Positions 1-7,746 of a DNA stretch of 64,000 nucleotides are shown here, one piece after another. Each line of letters begins with the position of its first letter. Position 1 is the stretch's first letter. This stretch comes from Alteromonas sp. ASW11-130 (lineage in GTDB: Bacteria; Pseudomonadota; Gammaproteobacteria; Enterobacterales; Alteromonadaceae), in the NCBI RefSeq assembly GCF_026183735.1, contig NZ_JAPFRE010000045.1, forward strand, positions 124,001 to 188,000. The letters run 5' to 3'. Made by a program: the position numbers and the translations under genes. A model generated the notes under the pieces. It worked only from the letters and a program-made list of their open reading frames with translations, did not search any database and was not told the origin of the DNA.

Positions 1-1112
1 ACCCGGGTTACGGCTTTTTAGCAGAAAACGCTGATTTCGCTGAGGCAGTGGAAAAAAGTGGTTTTATTTTTATTGGCCCTACAGCAGATACGATCGATTT
101 GATGGGTGACAAAGTATCCGCGATTAACTCAATGAAAAAGGCCGGGGTGCCGTGCGTTCCTGGCTCCGACGGCCCGCTCAATGATGACGAAGAACGCAAC
201 AAAAGTATCGCCAAACGAATCGGCTATCCGATTATCGTAAAAGCCGCCGGTGGTGGCGGGGGCCGTGGAATGCGAGTGGTCCGAAGCGAGAGCGAACTTG
301 TTCGAGCAATCGAAACGACCAAAGCAGAAGCAGCGGCGGCGTTCGGTAACGCTACTGTCTATATGGAAAAATTCCTTGAGAATCCGCGCCACGTTGAGAT
401 TCAGGTATTAGCTGATGGTCAGGGTAACGCTATTCATTTAGGTGAACGTGATTGTTCAATGCAACGCCGCCATCAAAAAGTAGTAGAAGAAGCGCCTGCT
501 CCAGGTGTGTCTGAACAAATGCGTAGTAAAATTGGTGATCGTTGCCGCCGCGCCTGTATCGAAATTGGGTATCGGGGAGCGGGTACTTTTGAATTCTTGT
601 ATGAAAATGGCGAATTTTACTTCATCGAAATGAATACTCGTATTCAGGTTGAACACCCCGTTACTGAAATGATCACTGGCGTCGACTTAATTAAAGAGCA
701 GCTTCGCATTGCTGCAGGTCAGCCATTGTCAATTGATCAATCGCAAATTCAAATACGCGGACACGCAGTTGAGTGCCGTATCAATGCAGAAGATCCAGAT
801 AACTTCGTGCCTAGTCCTGGAAAAATTGATATGTTTCACTCCCCTGGAGGCTTAGGGGTACGCTGGGATTCTCATATCTACGCTGGTTATTCAGTGCCGC
901 CTTATTATGATTCAATGATTGGCAAACTTATCACTTATGGTGAGAGTCGGGATGAAGCCATTGCCCGTATGCGTCATGCGTTGGATGAATTAGTGATAGA
1001 AGGCATAAAGACGAACATTCCACTGCAACGAAAAATTATGGCCGATGAAAACTTTTTCGCAGGTGGTACTAATATCCACTATCTGGAAAAAAAGTTAGGT
1101 ATGTCAAAATAA
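1..1112 (+). CDS. accC: Biotin carboxylase subunit of acetyl-CoA carboxylase, 5' end outside the window
   Basis: AccC carries out the ATP-dependent carboxylation of the biotin on AccB, the first half-reaction of acetyl-CoA carboxylase in fatty acid synthesis. The open frame runs in from base 1 and reads [16 protein letters not shown] before a GTG at 48. That is standard AccC sequence, so the GTG is internal and the true start lies upstream. Visible hallmarks are the glycine-rich ATP-grasp loop ([14 protein letters not shown]), the [21 protein letters not shown] segment and the catalytic region [20 protein letters not shown]. The C-terminus ([11 protein letters not shown]) is complete. accB would be expected just upstream, outside the window. 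A rho-independent terminator follows directly. Confidence 0.97.
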   Translation, partial: PGYGFLAENADFAEAVEKSGFIFIGPTADTIDLMGDKVSAINSMKKAGVPCVPGSDGPLNDDEERNKSIAKRIGYPIIVKAAGGGGGRGMRVVRSESELVRAIETTKAEAAAAFGNATVYMEKFLENPRHVEIQVLADGQGNAIHLGERDCSMQRRHQKVVEEAPAPGVSEQMRSKIGDRCRRACIEIGYRGAGTFEFLYENGEFYFIEMNTRIQVEHPVTEMITGVDLIKEQLRIAAGQPLSIDQSQIQIRGHAVECRINAEDPDNFVPSPGKIDMFHSPGGLGVRWDSHIYAGYSVPPYYDSMIGKLITYGESRDEAIARMRHALDELVIEGIKTNIPLQRKIMADENFFAGGTNIHYLEKKLGMSK

Positions 1113-1118
1113 ACTATT

Positions 1119-1143
1119 TAGCCCGGGATTCCGGGCTTTTTAT
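1119..1143 (+). terminator. Rho-independent terminator of accC
   Basis: A GC-rich hairpin (AGCCCGG, loop GATT with flanks, CCGGGCT) is followed by a run of T. It begins seven bases after the accC stop codon, so it ends the accBC transcript. Confidence 0.85.
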
Positions 1144-1211
1144 TAGAGGATAACATTTAGCTTCTGCCTTCCACCCTTTCGCATGGTCGCTTTTCCCGTT
1201 TATGCCGTACA

Positions 1212-1315
1212 TAAAAAAGGCTCGTCGGGGAGACGAGCCAAAATTGCAAGAACGCGTACGCACCTTCAACAGTGCATAAATGTATACGCCTGTTGATAAC
1301 AGCAGTTCTCTTCAA
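1212..1315 (-). ncRNA. Candidate structured small RNA with its own terminator
   Basis: Read on the minus strand, bases 1309 to 1249 fold into a closed multi-stem shape. An outer helix AGAAC/GTTCT (1309-1305 with 1253-1249) encloses hairpin CTGTT-ATC-AACAG (1302-1290). It also encloses a second arm formed by GCGTA/TACGC (1289-1285 with 1258-1254), topped by GCAC/GTGC (1275-1272 with 1263-1260). This is followed by a perfect 8-bp hairpin GGCTCGTC/GACGAGCC with a 5-base loop and a run of six U, a textbook intrinsic terminator in this direction only. No minus-strand coding gene lies upstream to need that terminator, because the next gene at 1359 runs the other way. I cannot match it to a known RNA family. 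The promoter is not obvious in the AT-rich 1315-1350 stretch. Confidence 0.5.
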
Positions 1316-1358
1316 TAAATTAAATTTATGTAATTTATAATTAAAACGGGGTCGTATT

Positions 1359-2450
1359 ATGGGATCTTTCACCCGACGGCAGTTTTTAGCGTCGTTAGCA
1401 GCGGGAATCGCGTTAGCCAGGTCGCGTGGAATATTGGCCAATACCCCCACGACCACACGAAAACTAGGTGTTGCGCTGCTTGGACTTGGAAGTTATAGCA
1501 CGAGACTGCTAGCGCCAGCCCTGCAAGACACACAGCATTGCGAGTTACGCGGCATCGTCACTGGAAGTCCGGAAAAAATTTCTAGCTGGCAAAGACAATA
1601 TAATATCCCAGATAAGAACGTATATTCTTACGACAATTTACCGGAAATTGCTAATAATCCTGATATAGATATTGTGTATATAGTTACGCCAACTGGTTTA
1701 CATAGAAAATATTCAGAGATGGCAGCGTCGGCTGGAAAGCATGTGTGGTGTGAAAAGCCCATGGCAATGGATGAAGCAGAATGCCAAAGCATCATTGATG
1801 TCTGTAATAAGAATGACGTCAAGTTGGCGATTGGTTATCGTATGCAGCATGAGCCTAACACCCGTCAACTCGCGTTATTACAAGACACCATGCCTTTTGG
1901 TCGATTTAAACATATTGAAAGTTTTGCTGGCTACGCAGGCAAGGGGCGCCCCCCCCATAATTGGCGCATGCAAAAAGAAATGGGAGGGGGAGCGCTTTAT
2001 GATATGGGTGTTTACCCTCTTAATGGCGCGCGATTTATCACTGGTATGGAACCGGTTGCAGTTACAGGCCATCATGAAAAATCACACCCCAATATTTTTA
2101 CTGAAGTCGATGAAACCACTTATTTTAATTTGGAATTCAAGAATGGGCTGGTGGCAAAATGCGGTACCAGTGTGGTGAAATCGTTTAATCGATTAGATGT
2201 GCAGTGTGAAAAGGGACACTACTCGTTAAGACCCATGCAGGCGTATTCCGGCGTTACGGCAAAACTGAGTGACGGCACCGTGCTTCCCCCCATATCCAGT
2301 ATGCAGCAGACGCTGCAAATGGATAACGATGCATTAGCAATACTAAACAAGGGGCCGGCTTTAGTGCCTGGAGAAGAGGGGCTGAGAGATATTCTAATAA
2401 TCCAAGCTATCTTTAAAGCAGCTAAAAATGGCCAATCAGTACTGATCTAA
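1359..2450 (+). CDS. Gfo/Idh/MocA-family oxidoreductase with Tat signal
   Basis: This is a predicted NAD(P)-dependent oxidoreductase of the glucose-fructose oxidoreductase family, which usually acts on sugars or sugar derivatives. The N-terminus carries a twin-arginine signal (RRQFLASLAAGIALA, residues 6-20), so it is probably exported folded with its cofactor to the periplasm. The Rossmann motif GVALLGLGSYSTRLLAP follows at about residue 38, then the family motif VWCEKPMAMDEAEC at about 128 containing the conserved EKP. The C-terminal half (GGGALYDMGVYPLNGARFITG) is the substrate-binding fold. Length (363 residues) is normal for the family. It stands alone on its strand between accC and a hypothetical gene, so its substrate cannot be inferred from neighbours. 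Confidence 0.85.
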   Translation: MGSFTRRQFLASLAAGIALARSRGILANTPTTTRKLGVALLGLGSYSTRLLAPALQDTQHCELRGIVTGSPEKISSWQRQYNIPDKNVYSYDNLPEIANNPDIDIVYIVTPTGLHRKYSEMAASAGKHVWCEKPMAMDEAECQSIIDVCNKNDVKLAIGYRMQHEPNTRQLALLQDTMPFGRFKHIESFAGYAGKGRPPHNWRMQKEMGGGALYDMGVYPLNGARFITGMEPVAVTGHHEKSHPNIFTEVDETTYFNLEFKNGLVAKCGTSVVKSFNRLDVQCEKGHYSLRPMQAYSGVTAKLSDGTVLPPISSMQQTLQMDNDALAILNKGPALVPGEEGLRDILIIQAIFKAAKNGQSVLI

Positions 2451-2503
2451 TGGCCTTTTCAAGTGGGTAACATTGGCTAAACGGAGTAAAAAAACTCACT
2501 AAA

Positions 2504-2962
2504 ATGTCCGAACACGTTAAAATGGTTATTGAGCGGCTACCCTTTTACAAGCTGCCTTTCGCTATACATCTTGCACTTGCGATGATTTTCATGCCGGAAA
2601 GTGAACGCCGGACGCTGTCTACGCGCCTCTCCTACTATACTGGACAAACACCGCTTTTGGATATACAAAAGGAACTTGATCCCACCATAAAAACTTATCT
2701 AACAGATTATGCATTGACCAACCTCAGCGTCCCTGCGGATGAAATGATTGAAAGCATATTTACGCGTGTGGACATGTTATTGGAAGGCAATAGGTATTAT
2801 GCTGTGATAATGGAAAGTGTTGTACGAAATGATGCCGATTTAGCGTCCATTAATTTATTACCGGCTGACTGGAAACGCCGATTAATGGCGTACCTGTTGC
2901 CCGCGTTTACAATGGATAAACACAAGCCGGACTCGGCAAAGTCTACAAAGGTCGGTTCATAG
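2504..2962 (+). CDS. Hypothetical protein, 152 residues
   Basis: I do not recognise this protein. It starts MSEHVKMVIERLPFYKLPFAIHLALAMIF and appears all-helical, with no signal peptide, cysteine motif or catalytic signature. The hydrophobic stretch at residues 15-30 contains charged flanks and looks like a buried helix rather than a membrane segment. It follows the oxidoreductase gene by about 50 bases on the same strand, so the two may be cotranscribed. The frame is clean and codon use resembles the neighbours, so it is probably a real gene. Confidence 0.6.
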   Translation: MSEHVKMVIERLPFYKLPFAIHLALAMIFMPESERRTLSTRLSYYTGQTPLLDIQKELDPTIKTYLTDYALTNLSVPADEMIESIFTRVDMLLEGNRYYAVIMESVVRNDADLASINLLPADWKRRLMAYLLPAFTMDKHKPDSAKSTKVGS

Positions 2963-3053
2963 CGCAGAATGCTATACTAGAGCGTGTTGATGTGTGACAA
3001 GCTAACATAAAGAAGAATATATATTTCATTAAGGCGCGATAACTGAGCTCCTA

Positions 3054-5192
3054 TTATGACAGATTGATATTACCTCTTTTCTGCAACACGATTTTCAGTA
3101 GTTCGGCGGCAGCTTTGGCGTCAGATAGTGCCCTATGATGGCGGTCCATTTTTATATCAAATGTCTGTGTGAGGGCCGCTAATGAATAGGAGCGAAGGCC
3201 CGGGTTGACTTTTCTCATCTCTCTGACCGTACAAAGTTTGGCACGTCTGAAGGGTAGCTCTAACCGTGCAAACTCTTGCCGTATGAACCCATAATCGAAA
3301 TTTACGTTATGCGCAACAAATACACAATCCTGGGTAAACTCATCAATTTCGTGAGCAATTTCGGCAAAAAGGGGCGCTTCAGCCACCATTTCGTTAGTAA
3401 TACCTGTTAACTCAGTAATGGAAAAAGGAATTCGCCGCTGGGGATTGAGTAAGCTTTGCCAACGGTCGACTTCTTCCCCACCAATCAATTTAATCATGCC
3501 AATTTCGGTTATTCGGTGATGTTCTGCTTTCCCGCCGGTTGTTTCAATATCTACGACCACATAGGGTTGGGCTGGGTCAAAATACCATTCCACAGCACTT
3601 ATTTGAACGGTAAATCCGGCCTGCTGTAGACGCTGGATGGAAATAAGCTGATTGCGTCTTAACTGATCGCCAGGTGCTTTAATTTCTTCAAAACGTATCA
3701 CGTCATGTTCGATGACCATTATGTCGGGAAAACCATCTTGCAAACTGTGGAAATCCCGACACATCATGCGTAGAAAATCGAATAGATGCGATAGTTCACA
3801 GTGTTCTAGTAGCGCATTGATAGGCTCTAACAGTTTATGAGACCAAATAAACAAAGCATTCGGCTGTCCGTAGCGACTGCCGGCAATGTTAAGAAGGTGT
3901 TTCTTTAACTCAGTCAAGGAATTAACCTGCGCTAACGTCGCTTCGATATGCGTATGGTAACGCTGATAAAAGGTATTTTCTTTTAAGCAAACAGGTCTAC
4001 GGTCAAATTCATTCACAAACTCGTCTTGTTCAAATAAAATCTGCCAAAAAATCAATCCAAACAAGCTTCGCCACAATTGGTTTTCCGTTCTGTAAGCGGT
4101 TATCCCTTGTCGTCGGTACAACGCCATAACTCCCGATTCGACACTTGCATTTTGACTGATATCCAGCTTTAGCGTGCGTGACGCAGCGCGTAACATATCG
4201 GTTAACGCGCTCGTGCGCTTTTTCATGTACTTGCGGGCCAAAAAATCTTCAGCAAAATTTAATAAGGTATCCGAAGGGGGCGAATCAATGATATTTTCTA
4301 ATTCAGCTTTTACTTTTTCTTTTTGACCATGTTTATACGCTTCACGTATCCATTTTTCTTTGGCCTTATCTCCCGGGGTATTGGCGAGAAGCCGCAGACC
4401 AGTGTCATAATCTACACTTAATAATTGCATTGAAAGCGCATATTGATACTTTTCTTGCCATTGTACAGCTAAGAGAGACTGCGCTTCAGAGGGAGCAGAG
4501 AAGGACGCTGTGTTTAGCTGGTGTTGATGCCAAAATGGCATCTGTTCAAGTTGCATAGCATAGAAAAACGCTGCCTGCGCATCGTCTTTGTTGCTAAAAC
4601 GCAGCTGTTCAAAGGCGTTATCACTACGTGTGCGCATTACCCCTAAATCGCGCAATGAAAATTGGTTCAAACGGCCATTTGTATGGCCAAAATACACGAA
4701 CAATAAATACCTGAAAGAATGGTCAAAAGCGCGCACTAAAAAGCTTTCCTGAGAAAACGTCTCGGGCCAACCTTTTAACGCTACTTGCTCCATAAGAAGC
4801 TGGCTAAGCTGGCTTTTCTTCAGTGACGCACTGACAGGTTCAGTTGTCAGTTGCCTAACCAATGAAATTAACTCATTTTTCACCATTACTGCGGCCACGT
4901 CCTGCGCTTTCGCCACGGAAAGGTCGCAAAACCATTGTTGCTCAACTAACTCATCTATTCTTAGTTGCGGATCTGCGATTTCTTCATAGTTAAAATGATA
5001 ACGATTTATCACGGCGTATTTCCGATTGGCCGCTCGCGCAATAATGCATTGTTGATTGTGGCTTAAGGCTCTAAATTCCGCTATAAACGCCAGCGTAGTT
5101 TCGTCCAATAACGCGCTGTTCACCCCATCGAAGAAGCTGAGAAATTCATGAAAATGGGTTAAATAATAAAAGGTAGGTAGCGTCTTTCTCAT
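3054..5192 (-). CDS. FAN1-like VRR-NUC nuclease fused to a DEDDh 3'-5' exonuclease
   Basis: Residues 1 to about 544 resemble a complete bacterial FAN1 structure-specific nuclease. The N-terminal helical region (YYLTHFHEFLSFFD, FIAEFRALSHNQQ) matches the FAN1 pattern, and the VRR-NUC catalytic motif is GFPD (D490) followed by FEEIKAPGDQLRRNQ (E503, K505, Q515). Residues from about 545 to 712 form a DnaQ/PolC-type exonuclease: VVVDIETTG (D548, E550), FVAHNVNFDYGF (D633) and HHRALSDAKAA (His at 685-686, D691), giving all DEDDh residues. Known FAN1 enzymes cut flap and crosslink-containing DNA. The added exonuclease suggests coupled incision and resection (inference). Both active sites look intact. 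It is a single gene with no obvious operon partner. Confidence 0.85.
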   Translation of the reverse strand: MRKTLPTFYYLTHFHEFLSFFDGVNSALLDETTLAFIAEFRALSHNQQCIIARAANRKYAVINRYHFNYEEIADPQLRIDELVEQQWFCDLSVAKAQDVAAVMVKNELISLVRQLTTEPVSASLKKSQLSQLLMEQVALKGWPETFSQESFLVRAFDHSFRYLLFVYFGHTNGRLNQFSLRDLGVMRTRSDNAFEQLRFSNKDDAQAAFFYAMQLEQMPFWHQHQLNTASFSAPSEAQSLLAVQWQEKYQYALSMQLLSVDYDTGLRLLANTPGDKAKEKWIREAYKHGQKEKVKAELENIIDSPPSDTLLNFAEDFLARKYMKKRTSALTDMLRAASRTLKLDISQNASVESGVMALYRRQGITAYRTENQLWRSLFGLIFWQILFEQDEFVNEFDRRPVCLKENTFYQRYHTHIEATLAQVNSLTELKKHLLNIAGSRYGQPNALFIWSHKLLEPINALLEHCELSHLFDFLRMMCRDFHSLQDGFPDIMVIEHDVIRFEEIKAPGDQLRRNQLISIQRLQQAGFTVQISAVEWYFDPAQPYVVVDIETTGGKAEHHRITEIGMIKLIGGEEVDRWQSLLNPQRRIPFSITELTGITNEMVAEAPLFAEIAHEIDEFTQDCVFVAHNVNFDYGFIRQEFARLELPFRRAKLCTVREMRKVNPGLRSYSLAALTQTFDIKMDRHHRALSDAKAAAELLKIVLQKRGNINLS

Positions 5193-5365
5193 AGCGTCAC
5201 AGAAGGCAATGCGTTCATGTATATTTATACAGCATTCTACGGTATATTTAATCCTACTGCTACATTTATGCGCTATATATCAACTAATTTGCAAAAACAA
5301 GCCTAGTGTCTACACTTATTTTTCCATCACGATCTACGTACACTCTAACTCACATAGGTGCCCTT

Positions 5366-6763
5366 ATGAAATGTAGGCTATTGTTTACTTTGCTATTTAT
5401 CACCCTACCTATTACCGCTTTTGCGGAGACGGAAGCATTCCGAGGCAGTATTCTTCATTTTAAAGCTAACCCTGCGTTACATGAAAACGAAGCAGAAAGT
5501 TACGAATACTTTGAGGACGGCATTCTTGTTGTCAAAGATGGTAAAGTCGATGCTGTTGGCAAGGCCTCAGATTTGTTAAAAAAATATGACGGTGTCGAGG
5601 TGAAGGATATGTCTGGCAAATTAATCATGCCAGGATTTGTCGATACCCATATCCATTATCCGCAAACCGAAATGATTGCGGCGTTCGGCGAGCAGTTGTT
5701 AGATTGGTTGAAAAAGTACACCTTTCCCACCGAGAAACAATTTAAAGATAAAAAGTATGCCGCGGAGGTGTCAGAAGTCTTCCTGCACGAGCTTCTTAGC
5801 AATGGCACCACCTCAGCACTCATATTCGGCACGGTACATCCAGAGTCTGTAGATGTATTATTTGAACAAGCACAAGAAAAAAATATGCGTATAATTGCGG
5901 GTAAGGTGATGATGGATAGGAACGCACCTGACTACCTGCAAGATACGCCAGAGTCGAGCTACAAAGAAACAAAGCAGTTGATCGAAAAGTGGCATAACAA
6001 ACATCGTCTACATTATGCGATTACCCCGCGTTTTGCACCTACCTCGACTCCGGCGCAATTAGAACAAGCTAAGAAGCTTAAAAAAGAGTATCCGGACACT
6101 TGGATTCACACTCACCTTTCTGAAAATAAAGGTGAAATTGCGTGGGTAAAAGACTTATTTCCGGAGCGTAAAGGCTATACCGACGTGTATGACCACTATA
6201 ACTTAACCAGTTCACGGTCAATCTTTGCCCATAGTATTCACCTAGACGATGAAGAAATGAAAACGCTTGCTGATACTAAATCATCAATTGCTTTTTGCCC
6301 TACTTCGAACCTGTTTCTCGGCAGTGGGTTATTTAAATTGAAAGAAGCGCGTGATGCCGGCGTGCGTGTGGGGCTTGGAACAGACGTGGGCGCGGGTACA
6401 AGCTTCTCTATGCTGGAAACCCTTAATGAAGCCTACAAAGTTATCCAGTTACAAAGTCAAAAGTTATCTGCGTTTGAAGGCTACTACCTCGCCACGCTAG
6501 GAGGCGCAGAAGCATTAAGTCTCGACGATAAGATTGGTAATTTTGAAAAGAACAAAGAAGCTGATTTTGTGGTCATGGATTGGGCCGGCACCCCTTTTCA
6601 ACAGTATAGAATGTCAAAGACTTCATCATTACATGAAAAGCTGTTTGTAATGATGATGCTTGGCGATCAGCGAAATATACACGCGACTTATGTGATGGGA
6701 GAAGAAGTGTATAATCGGGAGATGTCACATCCTGCACTGGACTTAATCGACGACTCCCATTAA
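5366..6763 (+). CDS. guaD: Guanine deaminase with signal peptide
   Basis: This amidohydrolase is predicted to convert guanine to xanthine and ammonia. The zinc-binding and catalytic motifs are visible: DTHIHYPQ (HxH), IHTHLSENKGE, FAHSIHLDDEE and GLGTDVGAGTSFSMLETL, along with the guanine-deaminase-type segment MIAAFGEQLLDWLKKYTFP. I chose the ATG at 5366 because it has an AGGTG ribosome-binding site seven bases upstream and opens a typical signal peptide (MKCRLLFTLLFITLPITAFA). An upstream in-frame GTG at 5306 would bury that peptide. Guanine deaminases are normally cytoplasmic, so an exported form is unusual. The next genes are a nucleoside channel and a chemoreceptor, fitting a purine-scavenging role (inference). 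Confidence 0.88.
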   Translation: MKCRLLFTLLFITLPITAFAETEAFRGSILHFKANPALHENEAESYEYFEDGILVVKDGKVDAVGKASDLLKKYDGVEVKDMSGKLIMPGFVDTHIHYPQTEMIAAFGEQLLDWLKKYTFPTEKQFKDKKYAAEVSEVFLHELLSNGTTSALIFGTVHPESVDVLFEQAQEKNMRIIAGKVMMDRNAPDYLQDTPESSYKETKQLIEKWHNKHRLHYAITPRFAPTSTPAQLEQAKKLKKEYPDTWIHTHLSENKGEIAWVKDLFPERKGYTDVYDHYNLTSSRSIFAHSIHLDDEEMKTLADTKSSIAFCPTSNLFLGSGLFKLKEARDAGVRVGLGTDVGAGTSFSMLETLNEAYKVIQLQSQKLSAFEGYYLATLGGAEALSLDDKIGNFEKNKEADFVVMDWAGTPFQQYRMSKTSSLHEKLFVMMMLGDQRNIHATYVMGEEVYNREMSHPALDLIDDSH

Positions 6764-6777
6764 CAAAGTGAAACTAA

Positions 6778-6841
6778 AGCGTTATAAAATAACGCTGCAG
6801 ATAGCGATAGTGGTTTACCAGACGTCCGCGCTGTCTGCAGC
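6778..6841 (+). promoter_or_regulatory. Paired hairpins in the leader of the Tsx-like gene
   Basis: The first hairpin is AGCGTTAT-AAA-ATAACGCT (6778-6796). The second is a 13-bp stem formed by 6794-6806 and 6829-6841 with one G-U wobble. The two share bases 6794-6796, so they compete at their junction. Neither is followed by a T run. They lie between the guanine deaminase stop codon and the start of the outer-membrane channel gene. They could be an operator, a processing signal or a leader structure; the sequence alone does not decide. Confidence 0.4.
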
Positions 6842-6872
6842 ACCTTGGCTCCGCTTAACTTGGTGAATCACA

Positions 6873-7673
6873 ATGAAAATAAAATTATTCCTCGTGTCAG
6901 CAATCATTTCATTAGTATCTATCTCACATTCACACGCTGCGATCTGGAGTACAACCGAAATACATTATCAACATGGCACATTGGATGTCCCTATTTTTTC
7001 GCAAACCATTGCCGCTAGTGCGAGCACCGATACATATACCCTTCAGCATGCCAGCGGGTGGGAATATGGCGATAACTTTTTTTTCATGGACTATATTAAC
7101 GATGATGTAGAAGATGGGTTTAATGATCAAGATTTTTACGCCGAATTATACCTGAATTTTAGTCTTTCAAAGATCACCGGTAACAAGGTGGCTTTTGGTC
7201 CCGTAAAAGATGTGGGGATCATGATGGCGGGCAACTTTGCTGGCGATGCTAAGGTGAAAAAGTACCTCCCTGGTATTCGCTTAGCTCTCGCACCTCCTGG
7301 TTTTACTTTCTTCAATATTGACATCATGGCGTACATAGATGATAGCGATGGGGTTGCTAGAGGTGGTGCTCCTACCGAAGATAACAGTTTTTTAGTCGAT
7401 TTTAACTGGGATTATCCCTTTACCATCGGCAACCAGTTTTTCAACTTCACGGGTCACCTGGAATATGCCGGCAGCCGCGATAACGAATTTGGCGGAAAGG
7501 TCAGTCATTGGATACTGGCGCAACCTCAATTACGCTGGGATGTTGGACAGGCGCTATTCAATAAAAAAAACGTGCTTTTTACGGGGATCGAATATCAACA
7601 CTGGCAAAACAAACTAGGCGATGATTCTACCGATGAGAAAGCAGTGCAATTTTTATTGGTATGGCGGTTTTGA
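6873..7673 (+). CDS. Tsx-like nucleoside-specific outer-membrane channel
   Basis: The protein has a signal peptide (MKIKLFLVSAIISLVSISHSHA) and a mature beta-barrel pattern of alternating aromatic strands ending in a C-terminal phenylalanine (VQFLLVWRF). Motifs such as ASGWEYGDNFFFMDY, FYAELYLNFSLSKITG and the late barrel segment FTGHLEYAG match the Tsx/OmpK family, which passes nucleosides and related small molecules across the outer membrane. Length (266 residues) is normal. It lies 109 bases downstream of the secreted guanine deaminase and 73 bases upstream of a chemoreceptor, all on one strand. Confidence 0.82.
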   Translation: MKIKLFLVSAIISLVSISHSHAAIWSTTEIHYQHGTLDVPIFSQTIAASASTDTYTLQHASGWEYGDNFFFMDYINDDVEDGFNDQDFYAELYLNFSLSKITGNKVAFGPVKDVGIMMAGNFAGDAKVKKYLPGIRLALAPPGFTFFNIDIMAYIDDSDGVARGGAPTEDNSFLVDFNWDYPFTIGNQFFNFTGHLEYAGSRDNEFGGKVSHWILAQPQLRWDVGQALFNKKNVLFTGIEYQHWQNKLGDDSTDEKAVQFLLVWRF

Positions 7674-7746
7674 AGTCTTGTAGTTGGTAGTCTTAGGGTA
7701 ATACCAACTCACATTAGTTTATACCTTAAAGCCAAAGGAAAACGTC

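Noticed and set aside
1249-1309. The folded minus-strand element considered as a tRNA
   Set aside because: It lacks the T-arm consensus, an anticodon arm of seven-base loop and a normal acceptor stem.
1157-1456. A 99-codon minus-strand frame over the region between accC and the oxidoreductase gene
   Set aside because: It overlaps the structured RNA candidate and the start of a real plus-strand gene, and has no family-like sequence.
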